From Otatea glauca (Eukaryota; Streptophyta; Magnoliopsida; Poales; Poaceae), in NCBI GenBank assembly GCA_036346275.1, contig CM070723.1:62001-126000 (forward strand): DNA of 64,000 nucleotides, in the 5' to 3' direction. The notes beneath the pieces are model-generated. The model ran no database searches, had not been told where the DNA came from, and saw nothing but the letters and a program-made list of their open reading frames with translations. This document shows positions 32,701-46,127 of this stretch, one piece after another (positions within the stretch are counted from its first letter, which is position 1; each line of letters begins with the position of its first letter). A program made the translations under genes and the position numbers.

Positions 32701-35700
32701 GAAGGGAGGAGGGAAACCTCATCTTTTGGCAAATGAGCCAAGACAGAAAAAAGGACCTCAATATCCTGCAAAATTAAGTCGATATTTTAGAATTTAGAAT
32801 ATCTCAGGCAGGATACAATCTGCTCTTATAAATGACAGCAATAAATTGAAGTTGTACTTAGGTAAAGACAAGTAGAAAACCTTTGTTTTGGAATATAAGT
32901 TCTTCACGGAGGAAATCAGATCTTGAGATGGCACTGCTCCATCAGTGAGAGTCTGTAAAACCTGTGTGGGGATGCAATATCATGGGTTATACAAATGCTT
33001 TCAGGTAAAAGACATACACCTGACATTTTCACGAACCCCACTTTTCCATACATGTGTAAGTAGAATTTTGATCGGTAGAATGCAGCATATCTTAAAAGGC
33101 AAAGAAAAGCGCAACTTGCACCTTCATGAGGAGGTCCTGACTGTCAGCTGGTGGATCTGAGATGATCCCAAGAAGATCAGGAGACGAGCCTATCGTGCGA
33201 ATCAGAACGGGTACTTGTCGGTGAACTGCCTGGAAGACATACAATTTATATGATAAATAAAAGTGCCATTACAGACTGAACAAAAACAAAAAGAATATCT
33301 GATATATTGGCATGGCAGAGAATGATAGGTTGCAAGTACCTGCTTGGCAGCTTGTGGTAGACTACCATATATTGCAAATACATGTCGGAGAAGGGAATGC
33401 TTCTGGCAAGTAAGATAAAATATGCATGATGTTAGTAGAATTCACAAAATCAGACTAAAAGGTTTCAAATCAGTAACCACTAACCTTGGTGCACAAAGCA
33501 AAATAGAGCGACATCAAAGTTTGAGCATCTGCTACTGAAGAAGATAAATTTTCTAAACCACCATCCTTCAGAAAATACAATTCATCCCAATCAGAAAACG
33601 GCGGGGCTATACTTTGCTTCATAAGGAACAGAAAAGTTAAACAGAGATAAGTATGTTCCAAGCCAACATATTTACAGCAGCGCAATGGTTTGTCTTTATT
33701 TTCTCTGTTATCAACAGTTTATTGAGATCACTTGGTTGACTTTACGATGAAGTTCAAGGCAATTTTATTCAAGATCATCTAACACAGTTCAGAATAAGCA
33801 CAAGAATATGCAAAAAGAAATTAGAACATGAACTAAACCTTGTGTGCTTCAGGTGTAGCCATTTCAGTAGCTGCAGATTCAGCGGCAGGAATCACTTCCA
33901 GAACTGAATTAAGTTTTTCATTTGCAAAACCTTCAATCCTTTTGGAAATGCTTGCCATGGGAAATAGCTTATTTGCTACCTGTTATAACCAAAGGACAAA
34001 TGAAGTAAAAAAAATCAAATATGCACATGTTTACAAATTACAAGTAGGCAGGATTGGGGGATTACCAAACGTATTGCCTTCATCCGGACCTCATCTAGAT
34101 GATGAATTGAACTCTGCAAGAAGCAGTTCTACTTAGTAACATAAAAAAGAAACAGAGAATAGCACTGAACATATACTTCAACCAGAAAAAAGTTGTACTG
34201 GATCATAAAAACCAACTTCAAATGATAACCAGTGTGTAAGTTTTATCCATTGGTATATGCATGTTCAGAGATCGATCTGAAGCTCATGTCAGTGAAAGGA
34301 AAATATAAATGCTCAAACATTACTCAGATATTTTGAGTGTTAAACAACCCCAAAAGAAGGGGGACGGATTGCTTTAGTGCCTAACAATGCTCCCAAGAAA
34401 TGCGTAACAATTCAAAATTGAAATTCATGTCAAGTTGGCTCTCTTTTGTGCTCTACCAACAAATCGAAAGTTAAAACAGACAACTTTCTCACGTTACCAC
34501 TGGCAAAATTCTCAGACATGCTATTGTCAGCTTGCGACAAATCACACAAATCAGAAGAATTATGTAGCTAAACAAGCATATCACACATACATGTAAAAAA
34601 GATAAGACCGGTAAATATATCATGGTGAGTATAGCACCTGCAAAGCAATCTCCAGACATCTGTCTCGATTTGACGGTCTTAACATGATAAGGTTCCAAAC
34701 AGCACTAAGACCTTGAGTTACCCTATCACCGCTCTGAAGATCCTTGTCCTGCTTCTCATGACTTCCAGGAGAACATAGACCCTCCAGCAACTTTAATACA
34801 CCTTCTGGTAAGTATGGTATCTCACAAAGCAATTTGCCAAGTGATTTGTCTGAAGCCGGAAACATATCACGGAGATTTTCAGCCTACGCAAAAAGGAGAA
34901 ATGGTTGGCCATGATACAAGAAAAATGGTAGCTGTGACAAACTTACAGAAATTTTAAGGAGACATACTACAGTCAGAAGAAACGATTCATAAACTGATGT
35001 TGCAGTTCTAGATGAAAGAAAGTCCTGATCCTGTTCTGCCTCACGATATAACCTGTTCAGAATGCACAGTGTCAACTCGTGCCCCTGCTTATGGAAAGAT
35101 GAGTCAGAAATCATTCGAGGTAAGTAACCGCAGAAAATTGTTGCACCATACAAGAATAGAGTAAACACTGCCATACAAATATATAATGATCATCTATACC
35201 TAAGCTTGCTATATGAAACCACTGAACAAGCACACAATAAATCACCTGTTTGCAACGCAGTTTGGAACGCATGAATTTCACATAAAACAATTCAATTCTC
35301 GTAGGAATCTGGGAAAACTCCCATATTCCAAGTGGGGCCTAGTTAGATGGACAAGAATGGCGATAAAAAAATAAAAATGATGACGTGCTTAGTTCACTAG
35401 TTCCCTGATTTAAACACTTGGTCGGTGGTTGAATCACATATCATGGACATAGTACAAAACTATAAATACAAATTATAGCAAGTGATGCTGAAAAACATAA
35501 TTTAATTTTTGTAAAAATATCAGAGTGGTGATTTTGTGGGGTTTGTTCTCTTCTCTTGTAATTGTCATGGTGCTTGTCAGTTCTGAATTGTGACTACTGC
35601 CGGACAGGGAGTCTATTGGCTTCTACGACACGCCTTCCATGTAAAATACATTAAATGCTTACCAAGAAAAGACTTGGTTTGATATATAAAAAAACAGATG

Positions 35701-38700
35701 ATTGAACCTGATTTTTCTCCCAGTTCAGCCACATAGGTGGGACTAAGCTCTGATTTCCACTTTTACAGGTTAAATTACTAGCCTTCCAGTCCTGTCCTGG
35801 TTCATAACTAATTAACTATGCAATCATCAACCCACCACTGTTTCAATACAGAAGAAAAAGGATTGCTAATTGATTGAAGTGGACATATTTTGCAAGTATT
35901 ACATACCCTACGGCTACCAACACTTTAATAGTAGATAGAAACTAGATACCAGTTGTACCTAATGAACTAAAAAAGCGAACTCTTATGGAAAACAAATTAT
36001 ATGATGTTGTATACATGTACCTCATTATTCATATAATCAGATAGCACATGCTTTTGGAGAACCTCCCAAGGGTCCAACTCCAAAGGGAACTGCACCAGCA
36101 AGTAAGATGATGTAAAGAGAGCATGACAGTAAGACAGTACACAAGAAACTAAAGCACCACTAATGTAAACATTGCAAGCACTAACAGTTAGGTATTTCTG
36201 AGAGAAACTAACTGTGGATAGCTAAGTAGACAGAAAAATGGTGCGCACATACACAAAAAAAAATAACCAAAGTTCAACCCGAAGAAAGATAATCTACTGG
36301 ATGAACTGATAACCAGTACCTCAACACCCAAGTGAGCAAGCAATGGAAGATGAGCATTTGAACCACCAGATGCTTCTTGTTTATCACACTCGAGAATCCG
36401 CAGAAACGCTTCTTTTTGAAGGAGATCTTTAGCCTCATCACTGAGATCAATATTAGTCACAACCAACTTTGGAAGAACATGTTGTAAAGTAAGGGCACTT
36501 GAAGATGAAAACTGTGACTGGCTTGCTTCCGCAGTAGAAGAGCTTGGACTGCGAGTTTCTGATTGAGCCAAACTGACACCAGCTGAGGAATTATCAGCAG
36601 GAAACGAACTGATAAAACTGCCAGTATGCTCTTGGGTTCCCTGAGGTTCAGTTGAAGCATGAGATGCTTCTGATGATTCTTGAACCTCAATCGATAACCT
36701 AGCGGCATCTGCACTGGGTACTTTCGCCTCTACTGTTTCTATATCTAATGGAACTGTTGAATTGTTACTGTTCTCTTCTGTAGGTGGATTTATTGAGGTA
36801 GGAACAGGAGGGCTGGCAGGAATAGTTGTGATGTCACCAGCAGCAGATGGCACTACAGCAGAATCCTTAGCTGGAGGCACTTCATCCTGATCAGTTTGAT
36901 TTATTCTCTGAAATACAAAGCTCAATAAACAAAAAGCAAACAAGAAAATCTAACAAATCAAGCAAGGACAGCTAAAGCAATCAACCTTCAATAGAGACTC
37001 CAGAAGGTTTGAACTCAGAGCAACAGAGGGCAGGCTAGTTGAAGGAGGAGGTTGTTGATCTGCTTCAGGACAAGAAACTGGTAGGTGTTGCATGTTAACC
37101 ATTACCACCTCTGCTAACAAGTCAGTAGCAATACTGGATGACAGAATTTGCAGTGATCCAGCAGCTCTGTCGCCCTGCGCAGCTAATGCAGCAAACATAC
37201 CAATTAATTGATACACAGCTTCAGAATTCCCAGTTCTTGCAGGAACAGGCTGACTAGATGAGACATCAACAGAGAACGATTCAACATTTCTCTTCTTTGC
37301 CTCTTCGCTGTGCTCTTGAGCATCATGTGAATGTCTAAATCTTTTACTGGAATGACCATCATCTTCTAGCATATTATTCATGTCCTCAGCCATACTGCGC
37401 TTGTTACTGTTGTCAGTGCTTGTCTCCTATCAAGGCAATGTAGCCATTTTGAAACACTTATTATCTTAGATTGGACCAAGACTTAAGGGGAGAGGAGTTA
37501 GGGGAATGGAAAATTTCCTATTTTCCCCTTATTTTCTAATATTTTTCTTTAGGAAGAGTGTGCAAAAGAGAGTGAGAACTTGGAGGTACATACCGTCAGA
37601 GGCAATGATTCAGCCCTGTTTGATGTGTCCCCAAAACTCCTAGCAGCATTTGCAGTATGTTCTATCGAATCCCCCTGGTTGATAATATTTTGAGCTTCCA
37701 ATAGGCGAGCTCGCCACTGCAAAAATGAAAAACCCCAAATTAGTAAAGAACTTACCTCAACCAAAAACTGAAAACCATATAATCTATATCACATTCTCAA
37801 ACAAATGGAACTGAAATATTCATACTGCAAACATGCTCATGAAAGAATGGCACTAATGATAAAATATAATTTTGCTAGTGATAGTGAACACAATATATGA
37901 AAGGGTAAATATTAGTAGCTCGCAGACTAAGTTGCTGACTGGTTGCCTGCATATGGCTCATCGAGGCTGGTTGGTTCAACATCTTTTGTTTGAGGCTGGT
38001 GGATGTTTGAATTGTTCATTTGCATCAAGGAGTCTAAATGGGGTGTGCAAATTGTTCCTCCAAGCCTAGTTCAACGAAACATGGGAATCAGGCGTATCTC
38101 CAGGCTAGGCTCATTTGAACATGATGCGAGGTGCACTTGACGCAATGCATGAGTGTTCAGATCACCCCTCTGGCCCTCTCCCATCCCTCTCTCCTCTGCA
38201 CATCACCATGACATTGCCTGAACCTGCTGCCGCCTAGGCTGCTAACATCGACACTGAAGTCCATCAGCAAGGACATCGTCACCAAAGCCCACCTTCTGCA
38301 GCTCAAGCCCGATTTCATGGTGCCCACATGCTGAAGTGAACACCTGATTTGGTTGCTGCCAAATTGCCATAACCTCATGAACCCTGCGGATGTTGTTGTG
38401 TTGTTGCTCAATTTTTTTTCCTCAAAGGAACCCCAATTTGGTCACTGCCGAGGCCCAATACTTCCAATTTACGATGCTGGCATCCATCTTGGGAATGAAT
38501 TGATCGATTTGGAATGTGGATTCCATCAATCTAGCACAGGAAATGATAAAACAGAGAGAGAATACACCAAAATTCCCTGGGATTTATTGTTCACTCTTTT
38601 TAGGCCATGTTTGGGGGCTTAAAGCTAACTTCGGCTTCCGAAAAGCCAGTAAGCCCCGCAAACAGGTCAGCTTTTAAGTGTCTTTTGGCATAAGCTAGAA

Positions 38701-41105
38701 GCCACATATTACCAGCAAAAACCAAAAGCCAAAAGCAGGGTGGGATGTGCTTTTGTAGCTTATTGTGGAGAGAAATTAGTTGTTTGCCAAATGACCTCTT
38801 ATAAAAAACTACAGCTGCTTTTCAGCCCAGAATGTCAAAAAAACAGCTTTTCAGAAAAGCTACAGCTCGCCCCAAACAAACCCTATGTATTTTGGCTTTG
38901 TGTATGCTACATTAAAAAAACTTTATGATTTGTTCACAGTTAAAATGACACCACAAATGTAACTGGTTTAGGTTTTATTTTATTTTTGCAACTCCAATAC
39001 ATATACAATTATTTATAATTCATCAAATACATACAGCCAACCAAGCAAAGTCTCCAAGTCCCACTCAACCTGCATCTACACATCCAACCAACCAACCAAA
39101 CACATTTGCACCACTAGAGCCTGAAAAACCTGTCCATGATGGTTCATAGGGCCAGGCTGAGCCGCTGAGCACCATCCAGGAAACCAACTAGCACCAAACC
39201 AGCTTAAAAGGTGTAGATAAAAAAAAACCCGAACAGATGTCTAAACAAAAACAACATAGCCTCCCCTAGATAACATATCTGGCTCCAGTTGTTGAGTGCG
39301 TATTAAAATAAGCATGAAGTGAAATAAGTCAGATAGAAAAGCATATCGACTTATTTCACAATACTGGATGTTATGTATGTACCAACTTATAATTTACTGC
39401 TAGACGTTAAAGAAATACCGGCTCAGCACTTGAATGTGTACATTTCAGGCATGCAGCAAAGGCGCTCTTCAAAGCATGGAATGCGCCTGGGACTTGCACT
39501 TTAATAATGGAACTTGCTGGATCCAAAGAAAGTAAAACTGGCAGTATGCGTCCATAAAAGGAAGGCCTTCTTTGGGCAATAGCTGAGAGACTGAGAGAAG
39601 TTTATGTTAGAAGATGAGGAAAAAAAGAACGCATGTGGTAGAAGATAAGCACAAGTTAATGTAACTAGGGAGAACAACAGATGCTAGATAAACATCAAAG
39701 TAGCCTGAAATTTCTCTACAAACAAAATGAATGAACGATACAACATCCTCATGCAGGAAATTTATTTGCTCCTCAAATAGTACGATCGGTAAATATAGAG
39801 AAAAGATAACAGAATGCAACTGGATGGGAGTATGAGACAAACCTACTAACGAAGACAATGATCATGGAAGTACTGAGTGATTTTACTTTAGGAAACTTAA
39901 GCTGTTCTAGCAACAATCCCAGGCTCTGGCTGGCTTCCATAGCTAAATCGCCAACATTAAGCAAAGAGTGACCTCCCCGTAACCATGCTACATTGAATCC
40001 CATATCTACAAATGATTTATAGATGGCCAGATCATCGTACCACAGATCCAAAACATTGAACATAGGATGGTTTTCATATAGAACGCAGCAAATGTTCTAC
40101 CTTCTGTAGCTTCGCTTGGTGGATCTGATGGGATATTAGGATCCGGGGTGTACATAAGAAGTGTTTTTTCGACAAACTTAACAGCCAGTAGCCTGACTCC
40201 TTCATTGCTGCTATGCTGACAGGCAGACTCCAGAAATGTCAGAAACTGCAGGCCGAGAGGATGAAACTAACCGTTTAACAAAAAAAAAAAAAAAAAGAGG
40301 AGTGGTTCACCTGAAACGCCATGAGAGAGACCGCTGATTTAAGCTTGAGCAGCCATTCCCATGATAGTTTTAGTGAATCCTCAATCCCACCGCTCGAGAA
40401 GAGACCCTGGATACAAAATCAGCAAACAGCAACATGAGCTGAAGTCCACACAGAGGCGCAACTCCAAAAGGTGGTGTTGGAATTACCTGGATAACTAGCT
40501 GTTGTAGTAGTTTGGCAAATAAGTTCGTTGCAGTTTTAACAGCTTGCCTCGCAACGGCAGGTGTCTCATCGTTCAGAAGATCCAGCAGACAAGGTATCAT
40601 ATCGGGTAGACACGCCATGTGCTTTGACCCAACCTCGCCAATCATCCTATGCCAGAGCCAGAGGGAGGAGTTAAAATGCACATCAACAAGTAAGTAAGTA
40701 AGAATAAATAAGTAAAAAATGAGGAGCAACCAAACTACAAGTAGGCTGCAATGCAAAGCATTAGCAAATATCATAACGCAGAGCATTTCCGGTTATCAAC
40801 ACGCTGAACGAGAAAGCTCATCTCACTGGCCGGTAGCAACTCTTTCTTAAAAGGGCAGCAAATCTAAGTCGGAGACGAAGGTGATTCGTGAAAGGGATCA
40901 AATGGGAAGTCGAATTAGACAAAAGCAAAAGCAAAAGCAGCACTCACTCGGCGCCGAGCTTGCGCACGGGGCTGGCCTCGTCGGCGTGGAGCTCGGCTAT
41001 GCGGGTGACAAGCTCGGGGAGCGGCACCCTGCGGAGCTCGCGCAGCTGCCGGAGGCGCTGCGGATGGAAGGTCGGCGGGAGGTCTCGGGCGGCGGCCAGC
41101 GCCAT
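29723..41105 (-). CDS. ESP4: Symplekin-like mRNA 3'-end processing scaffold (ESP4 type)
   Basis: Symplekin bridges cleavage/polyadenylation factors in the nucleus. By-eye exons, 5' to 3': 40948-41105, 40487-40646, 40311-40406, 40101-40245, 39843-40005, 39419-39590, 37594-37716, 36986-37426, 36320-36907, 36021-36089, 34968-35084, 34638-34883, 34066-34113, 33839-33979, 33485-33616, 33340-33402, 33122-33229, 32881-32961, 32718-32765, 32088-32162, 31665-31760, 31489-31569, 31318-31389, 30542-30586, 30373-30456, 29963-30066, 29723-29870. All have GT-AG borders and join in phase to 1,267 residues, near the Arabidopsis ESP4 length. The N-terminal HEAT-like Symplekin/Pta1 region holds EMIGEVGSKH, AWLRGGHSLLNVGDLAMEAS and RRPSFYGRILPVLL; a Ser-rich linker follows; the C-terminal Symplekin domain holds LLRHVFAIYGSLPQAAKQ and YPKLWVGFLKC. 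The end STLVVLGLAEDQQQ matches the family. A small exon in the 0.9-kb intron between 36021 and 35084 could have been missed. Confidence 0.9.
38601..38886. mobile_element. hAT-like MITE in a symplekin intron
   Basis: The left end taggccatgtttgggggctt (38601) and the right end gccccaaacaaacccta (ending 38886) are imperfect inverses (TAGG..ATGTTTGGGG against TAGGGTTTGTTTGGGG). Internal agcttttaag/aaaagct words add further inverted matches. No clean 8-bp target duplication was found. It lies in the 1.7-kb intron between exons 39419-39590 and 37594-37716. Confidence 0.5.
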
Positions 41106-42774
41106 GGGAACCCTAGCTCCGGCGACGATGGGCGGGCCTGTCACTGGTCTGTCTGGTCGTATGGGGTGGAGTTAGTTGGGCCTTAAATACGCGGCTCATG
41201 GGATTGGACTCAGAGGCCCGGCCCCGGCGAGCCCAGTACACCGCTGCTATCATCATCACTTGCACTGATACCAGTCCTACCAAAGTTAATTGCAGCTGAT
41301 GAAACATCCATTCCATCAATTCTCCTGTTGCCTTGTGCAAAGATAAAAAAACCCTGCTGAGCAGAGCTCTAAATTCCAACTCCACCTTAGATTTGGAACT
41401 TATAAGCTAAAATAAAGTGAATTAAGTTTATATCTTTAGTCTAAAATATAAACAAGATGGCTCACTTAAATACTTTTAATGTACCCATAACTCCAGCTCT
41501 ATAAATTTTTAGAGCTAAAAATACCCTACTCCACCAACTCCATAGATTTTGGTAGAGCTGAAGCTATGTCAAACACCCTCACAGTCTCGACTTCAGTTGA
41601 GATCTTCCCTGGTGTAATAAGTACACGCCTATATTATATATAATATAAACTGGACTGACTGGAGCACAGAGCCGATCGAGTTCAACGATGGTCTTTGACT
41701 GTACATAAATTCTAGTCTAGCGTATGGTATCAAACAATGAGCTCGAATGCCCATCGTCAGGCAAGTCGCTCTCTCTGATCTGTTGCAGCCCTTGTCCAAA
41801 GAATCACATAAATTGATTTTTTTCCATGGCTGTTTATAGAGCAAAAGATTCTTACGGCAGACAAACTTACGGCTAAGGGCTGACCACACCCTGCATCTTG
41901 CGCACTATGTGGAGCACAACCCGAATCGGCGATCCATTCGCTTCTTCTTTATCCCTTTGCACAGCATGTATGGCAACAGATGTTCCACTCCTTACATATT
42001 AATCATTTTCCTCCTCAAACCTCAACACTTCTTCGCGGAGTTGATGGATAGTGGCAGGCAGTCAGGACCTCTACGGACAGGCATCGACGGAAGGAGATAG
42101 ATGAAATTGTTCTGTACGTCCTATAGAACCTCTGGAAGGAGAGAAATAACATGATTTTCAGTGCTACTTCCTGCTCACCACCGCATCTGTCCAAGATGTC
42201 CTCAACCGCAGGACGGCATTTCAACGTGCCACCGCGTTTTCTTGACGGCTCCGAGTAGTTCTTGCCCTCCCTGTAAACTCTATGTCTTTTTCTTTTGTCC
42301 TCATCGTTGCGGCTAGCTTCCAAGTGGCCAAACACTCTGTAATACATGTATTATTTGCTTTCCTTTCTTAATACATGGCAGAACTCCTACCGTTTTACTT
42401 CAGAAAAAAAAAAAGAATTACACACCTGCTTCTTTCTTACAAGTGCAACGGATCCAAGTATCTCCTATAGCCACTTTCAATCCTCGTAAAGAATAGAAAT
42501 GCATGATGCACTGCATTCATCCTACTGTTTTGAAGTATTGACAATGCCGTGCTAACTATCCTCCGCATCGTCGTGCTTCGCCGGGTTGAGCTAGCTGTGT
42601 ACATCTCGCGATACAGAGATCGGGAGATATAATCTTCCGTTATCTTTAAAAAAATAAAAAATAAAAACTGCTTCGCCGGGTACCATGTGAGGCGGCAAAT
42701 TAAGACGCGCGAGCAGCCTCCCCTCCCCGGCCGGGCAAATTAACACCAGTATGCTTTGCTTGACGCTGCAAGTC
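41106..42774. other. Intergenic region between symplekin and the desaturase
   Basis: The left 100-200 bp is GC-rich and should hold the symplekin promoter. About 41370-41590 looks like a MITE fragment (gagctctaaattccaactcc ... gtagagctgaagctatgtca). A LINE 3' end follows (listed separately). The right part should include the desaturase 3' untranslated region. Confidence 0.4.
41900..42415 (+). mobile_element. 3' end of a LINE-type retrotransposon
   Basis: Reading in the plus direction, 42125-42180 gives NLWKERNNMIFS, like the conserved NIWKERNxRIF end of plant L1-type polymerase proteins. It is followed by an untranslated tail with ctttcttaatacatggcaga and an A-run at 42402-42414. The upstream frame is full of stops, so it is a 5'-truncated relic. 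Confidence 0.5.
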
Positions 42775-45714
42775 TCAGTCGGATGCAGCAGAAGTGATTT
42801 TTGGGTCAGTTTGGTAGTAGACCACATCTCCGGCGTCGCTAACGTAGTGGTCGCGCTTCAAGCTCCGTGCCAGTTCACCAAACAGGTGGAATGGGAAAGG
42901 GCCAGACTTCTCCGGCTCCCTGTAGTACTTGCCAAGCACCGCCTTCGCCGCCTTAGTCTGCAAGATATACAGTCACTACCAGCACCATATATGGATCGGT
43001 TTACATACATAAGCTTCTTCTTCTTCTTCTTGGTAAGAAAATTTGATGGCAAGGGAATTCTAGCTTACCGCCTCTATTAGATGGTAATGGGGGATTTGCG
43101 GGAAAAGATGGTGGATCACATGAGTCCCGATGTCGTGGTGGATGTTATTGATCCAGCCGTAGTCCCTGTCGAGCGTTGTCAGGCCTCCCCGCAGATAGCT
43201 CCATTCCTAACTCACAGAGCAAATTATGTACGTACAGACCATATTGCATACACTATCTCAGTGATTTCGTACAACAGTACTACTAGTGTACCATCTTTCA
43301 AGTGTTCACTCAATGACAATGGTGAGTAGGAAGTGTTTCACATTCTGAAGGTGATATTCCTCCTTGGGAGAAGATAAAAAGTGCTGGCAGTTTTCCGATT
43401 TGTGACTGGAAGGTGCCTGTGGCACAAGGCTGCCTTTTTGACACCAAACGTTTTTGCTATGAATAACTACCGCACGTGTATATACCACATACATATATAA
43501 AAGATGGACAGCTAGCCAACTTGCATTGTGGACCGCAATTTGGTGATTTCTGTGGCTGGATGTGACTTTACATTATCTTCCAATTGCCACGGCAGTCTGT
43601 TGCGATATGTGATGCTCGACAATTCAGCAGTTTCGCTGTCTTGACTCTTACCAAATTATGGCATCTTCACCTTTTTTTTATATCAAGGTAAATTAAGTCT
43701 TACATTTGTTCAGACTATTCAATGTCAATAGGCCTTAAGAGTTCAGACTTGGAGATTCTATGGCCAACTCTGACACCGTGAATTACATTTGTTCAGTTTT
43801 TTCTGCGGTAGTCTGTGGCCAACTCTGACACCGTGAAGAGCTATCTATCTTCGGTTAGCAACTCTACAAATAGTCATACTGTCCTATGTGATCTAAAAAA
43901 AAAGAACTGTATGTACTATGTGCCACTAATTAATAGACATACACTTGAGACATGAAAAAGCTATATATGCTTAATTGCTCGAGTTGAGCTATGGTACTGG
44001 ACTCTGAACAATAGACATTAAGCAAACAAAATAAGCAACGCACTAGTTTTTCTGCAACTTTCAGCACGTTAAGCAATATAACTCGCAATTCTGAAAATTC
44101 CATCTCTGTTGGTTAGTTTTACCTTTCCGCGGTACCAGGGAAGCTTGTCATTGTGGCCGTGATGGTGCAGGTAGGTGACGAAGTCCAGCCACATAACAAA
44201 AATCTGCAGCAAAGAAACCTCGTAAGCTGGCGACCACTAGCACAGGCCCCAACCCAATCCGCCTATCCACACAAGTGGGACTTGTGGCAGAAACTGAGGC
44301 TGGCTGCAAATGCAACAAGATGGGGTATCGTATCACCGACCCAGTACGGGACAACGTAGAGCTTGAGCATCTGGAGGGGCCCCATCACGAAGTTGAGCCC
44401 AGCGAGGACGCCAACCATGGCCAGCCAGCACGACGTCGATGTCAGCACGTCCTTCCTCTCGTTCGGCTGGAACAAATCGCTGCTCGGGTGGAAGTGCGAG
44501 CCCGACTTCCCCGGACTCCTCGCCCACTGCACAAATCATTTGAACATGTACAGGCAGGCAACATATATATAATTCAGCAATCACGTAACGTACGTGGTGA
44601 GCATAAAAAAAGAAGTAGGATCGAAGATAACTAATTAATCAGTTGCAGGTCTCACCAAGTAGAACGGGTATGCGAGCATGGGGAACGGTATTGTGAACCG
44701 AAGCATCCGTGTGACATTGTCCAGGCTCTCGTACAGCCCCTCGGGGAGCTGCAGTTTGCGCAACAATTAATTGATTCAAGAAATTAACCACCATCACATG
44801 CATGTCAGATTAACCAAATTCCTCGAGAACGTGAGCAAAGCAGAGCAACACCAACAACTCGGGATGTGTATCTCGTATTCTACGTACTGGATGCCACGAC
44901 TCGTCCTTCTCGACGTGGCCGTGGTTCTGGTGGTGCGTCCTGTGGCTAATCCTCCTGCAGTTGGGTGGGTTCAAAGAAGAGGTTTTTATTGACACCAACA
45001 ACTCAAAGCTAGCTACTACGATACGACATTAGCACCAAGAAGATCGAACACGAGCGGTTCATGTGCACAGACATACCAGCCGTGGTAAGGCACAAGAATG
45101 GAGGAGTGGAGTATGTGTCCGACGACACTGTTCAGCTTGGCGTTGTTTGAGAAGCTGCCGTGCCCGCTGCAGCAGCCCGATATCACCATGACAATATATA
45201 CATTAATTGTGAGTTGAAGAATTGCCCTTTGGACAGAACAAAGTAAGTCTTTGATTCCACGAGACTCGCGTACGTACCAGTCGTGTCCGAGGACGAAGAG
45301 CGCCCAGAACATGGTGCCCTGCGCGGCCCAGTAGACGGGCCAGGCCAGCCAGCTGTCGATGCGCGCGGCGGCGGCGGCGAGGCCGAGCACCACGACGACG
45401 TCGCGCACTACGTAGCTCATGGAGCGCCAGGGGTCCTTGACCCAGCAGTGCTTGGGGATGGCGGCGCGGATCTCCGCCAGCCCGAACGGCGGCGGCGCCC
45501 CGGGGTCGAACTCACCATTGGCCCAAGAACCTCTGCCGGTGTCTTCCTCGGCAGTGACGAGGCGTGTGGGAGCGGCGACGCCGACGCGGAGGGCGAGGCC
45601 GCGGCGAGGAGGGGGAGATGGGAGCGCAATGGCGTGGCGAGGGAGGCGGAGGGAGACGGGGAGGGGCGTGAGCGTGACGCCGCAGTAGCATTCGGAGAGG
45701 AGCAGCCGAGCCAT
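42775..45714 (-). CDS. FAD8: Omega-3 fatty acid desaturase, plastid type (FAD7/FAD8)
   Basis: The enzyme inserts the omega-3 double bond into linoleate (and 16:2) of plastid glycerolipids. By-eye exons: 45278-45714, 45077-45166, 44888-44954, 44656-44748, 44341-44526, 44123-44203, 43069-43206 and 42775-42957. All have GT-AG borders and join in phase to 424 residues. The three di-iron histidine boxes are intact: HDCGH (about 144-148), HRTHH (180-184) and HVIHH (347-351). The first 50 or so residues are rich in Leu, Arg, Pro and Ala with few acids, as in a plastid transit peptide, and no ER-retention tail is visible. The start was chosen as the first ATG in the long first-exon frame. The FAD7/FAD8 choice rests on my memory that the rice neighbour of symplekin is FAD8, so the symbol is tentative. 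Confidence 0.88.
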
Positions 45715-46127
45715 GGATCCAACCAGTGCTCTTGTGACTCCGGCAAGGGAGTACGCAGTAGCTGCTTCGGGAGAGCTGATTCAACTTGCTTCTCCGGCGC
45801 GGGGTACGGAGGCCATAGCTGGAGCCTGGAGCGTGCGCAGAAGCCTGCTTTTGCCTGACTGTCCTGACGGCTAGGGAAGCTGTTGTCTTAAAAAAAAGCC
45901 TGCTGTTTAGTAATTTGGCTTTTGTAAAGCTGAATGACTATTCTAAATTGAATGTGACGAGAACTATTTTGACTGTCAGGTGAATGAGTAACTCCTCAGA
46001 GTGATGAAATTGTGAGCCGGTCGACGGTGGGCCGGCCCTTGCAGGCTACTGTCCCATCAGCTGCGTATGAAATCCTTTCTTTCTAATTCTAACACAATCC
46101 GAGAGAGAGGCAGCTCTGCTCCTCCTA
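45715..46127. other. Upstream region of the desaturase gene
   Basis: This should contain the minus-strand 5' leader and promoter of the desaturase. I see no clear TATA box or other site. Confidence 0.3.

Noticed and set aside
36188..36943. 251-residue minus-strand protein as a separate gene
   Set aside because: Its centre is symplekin exon 36320-36907; both ends are intron read-through.
45283..45858. 191-codon plus-strand frame opposite desaturase exon 1
   Set aside because: Mirror of the GC-rich transit-peptide exon; composition only, no domain.
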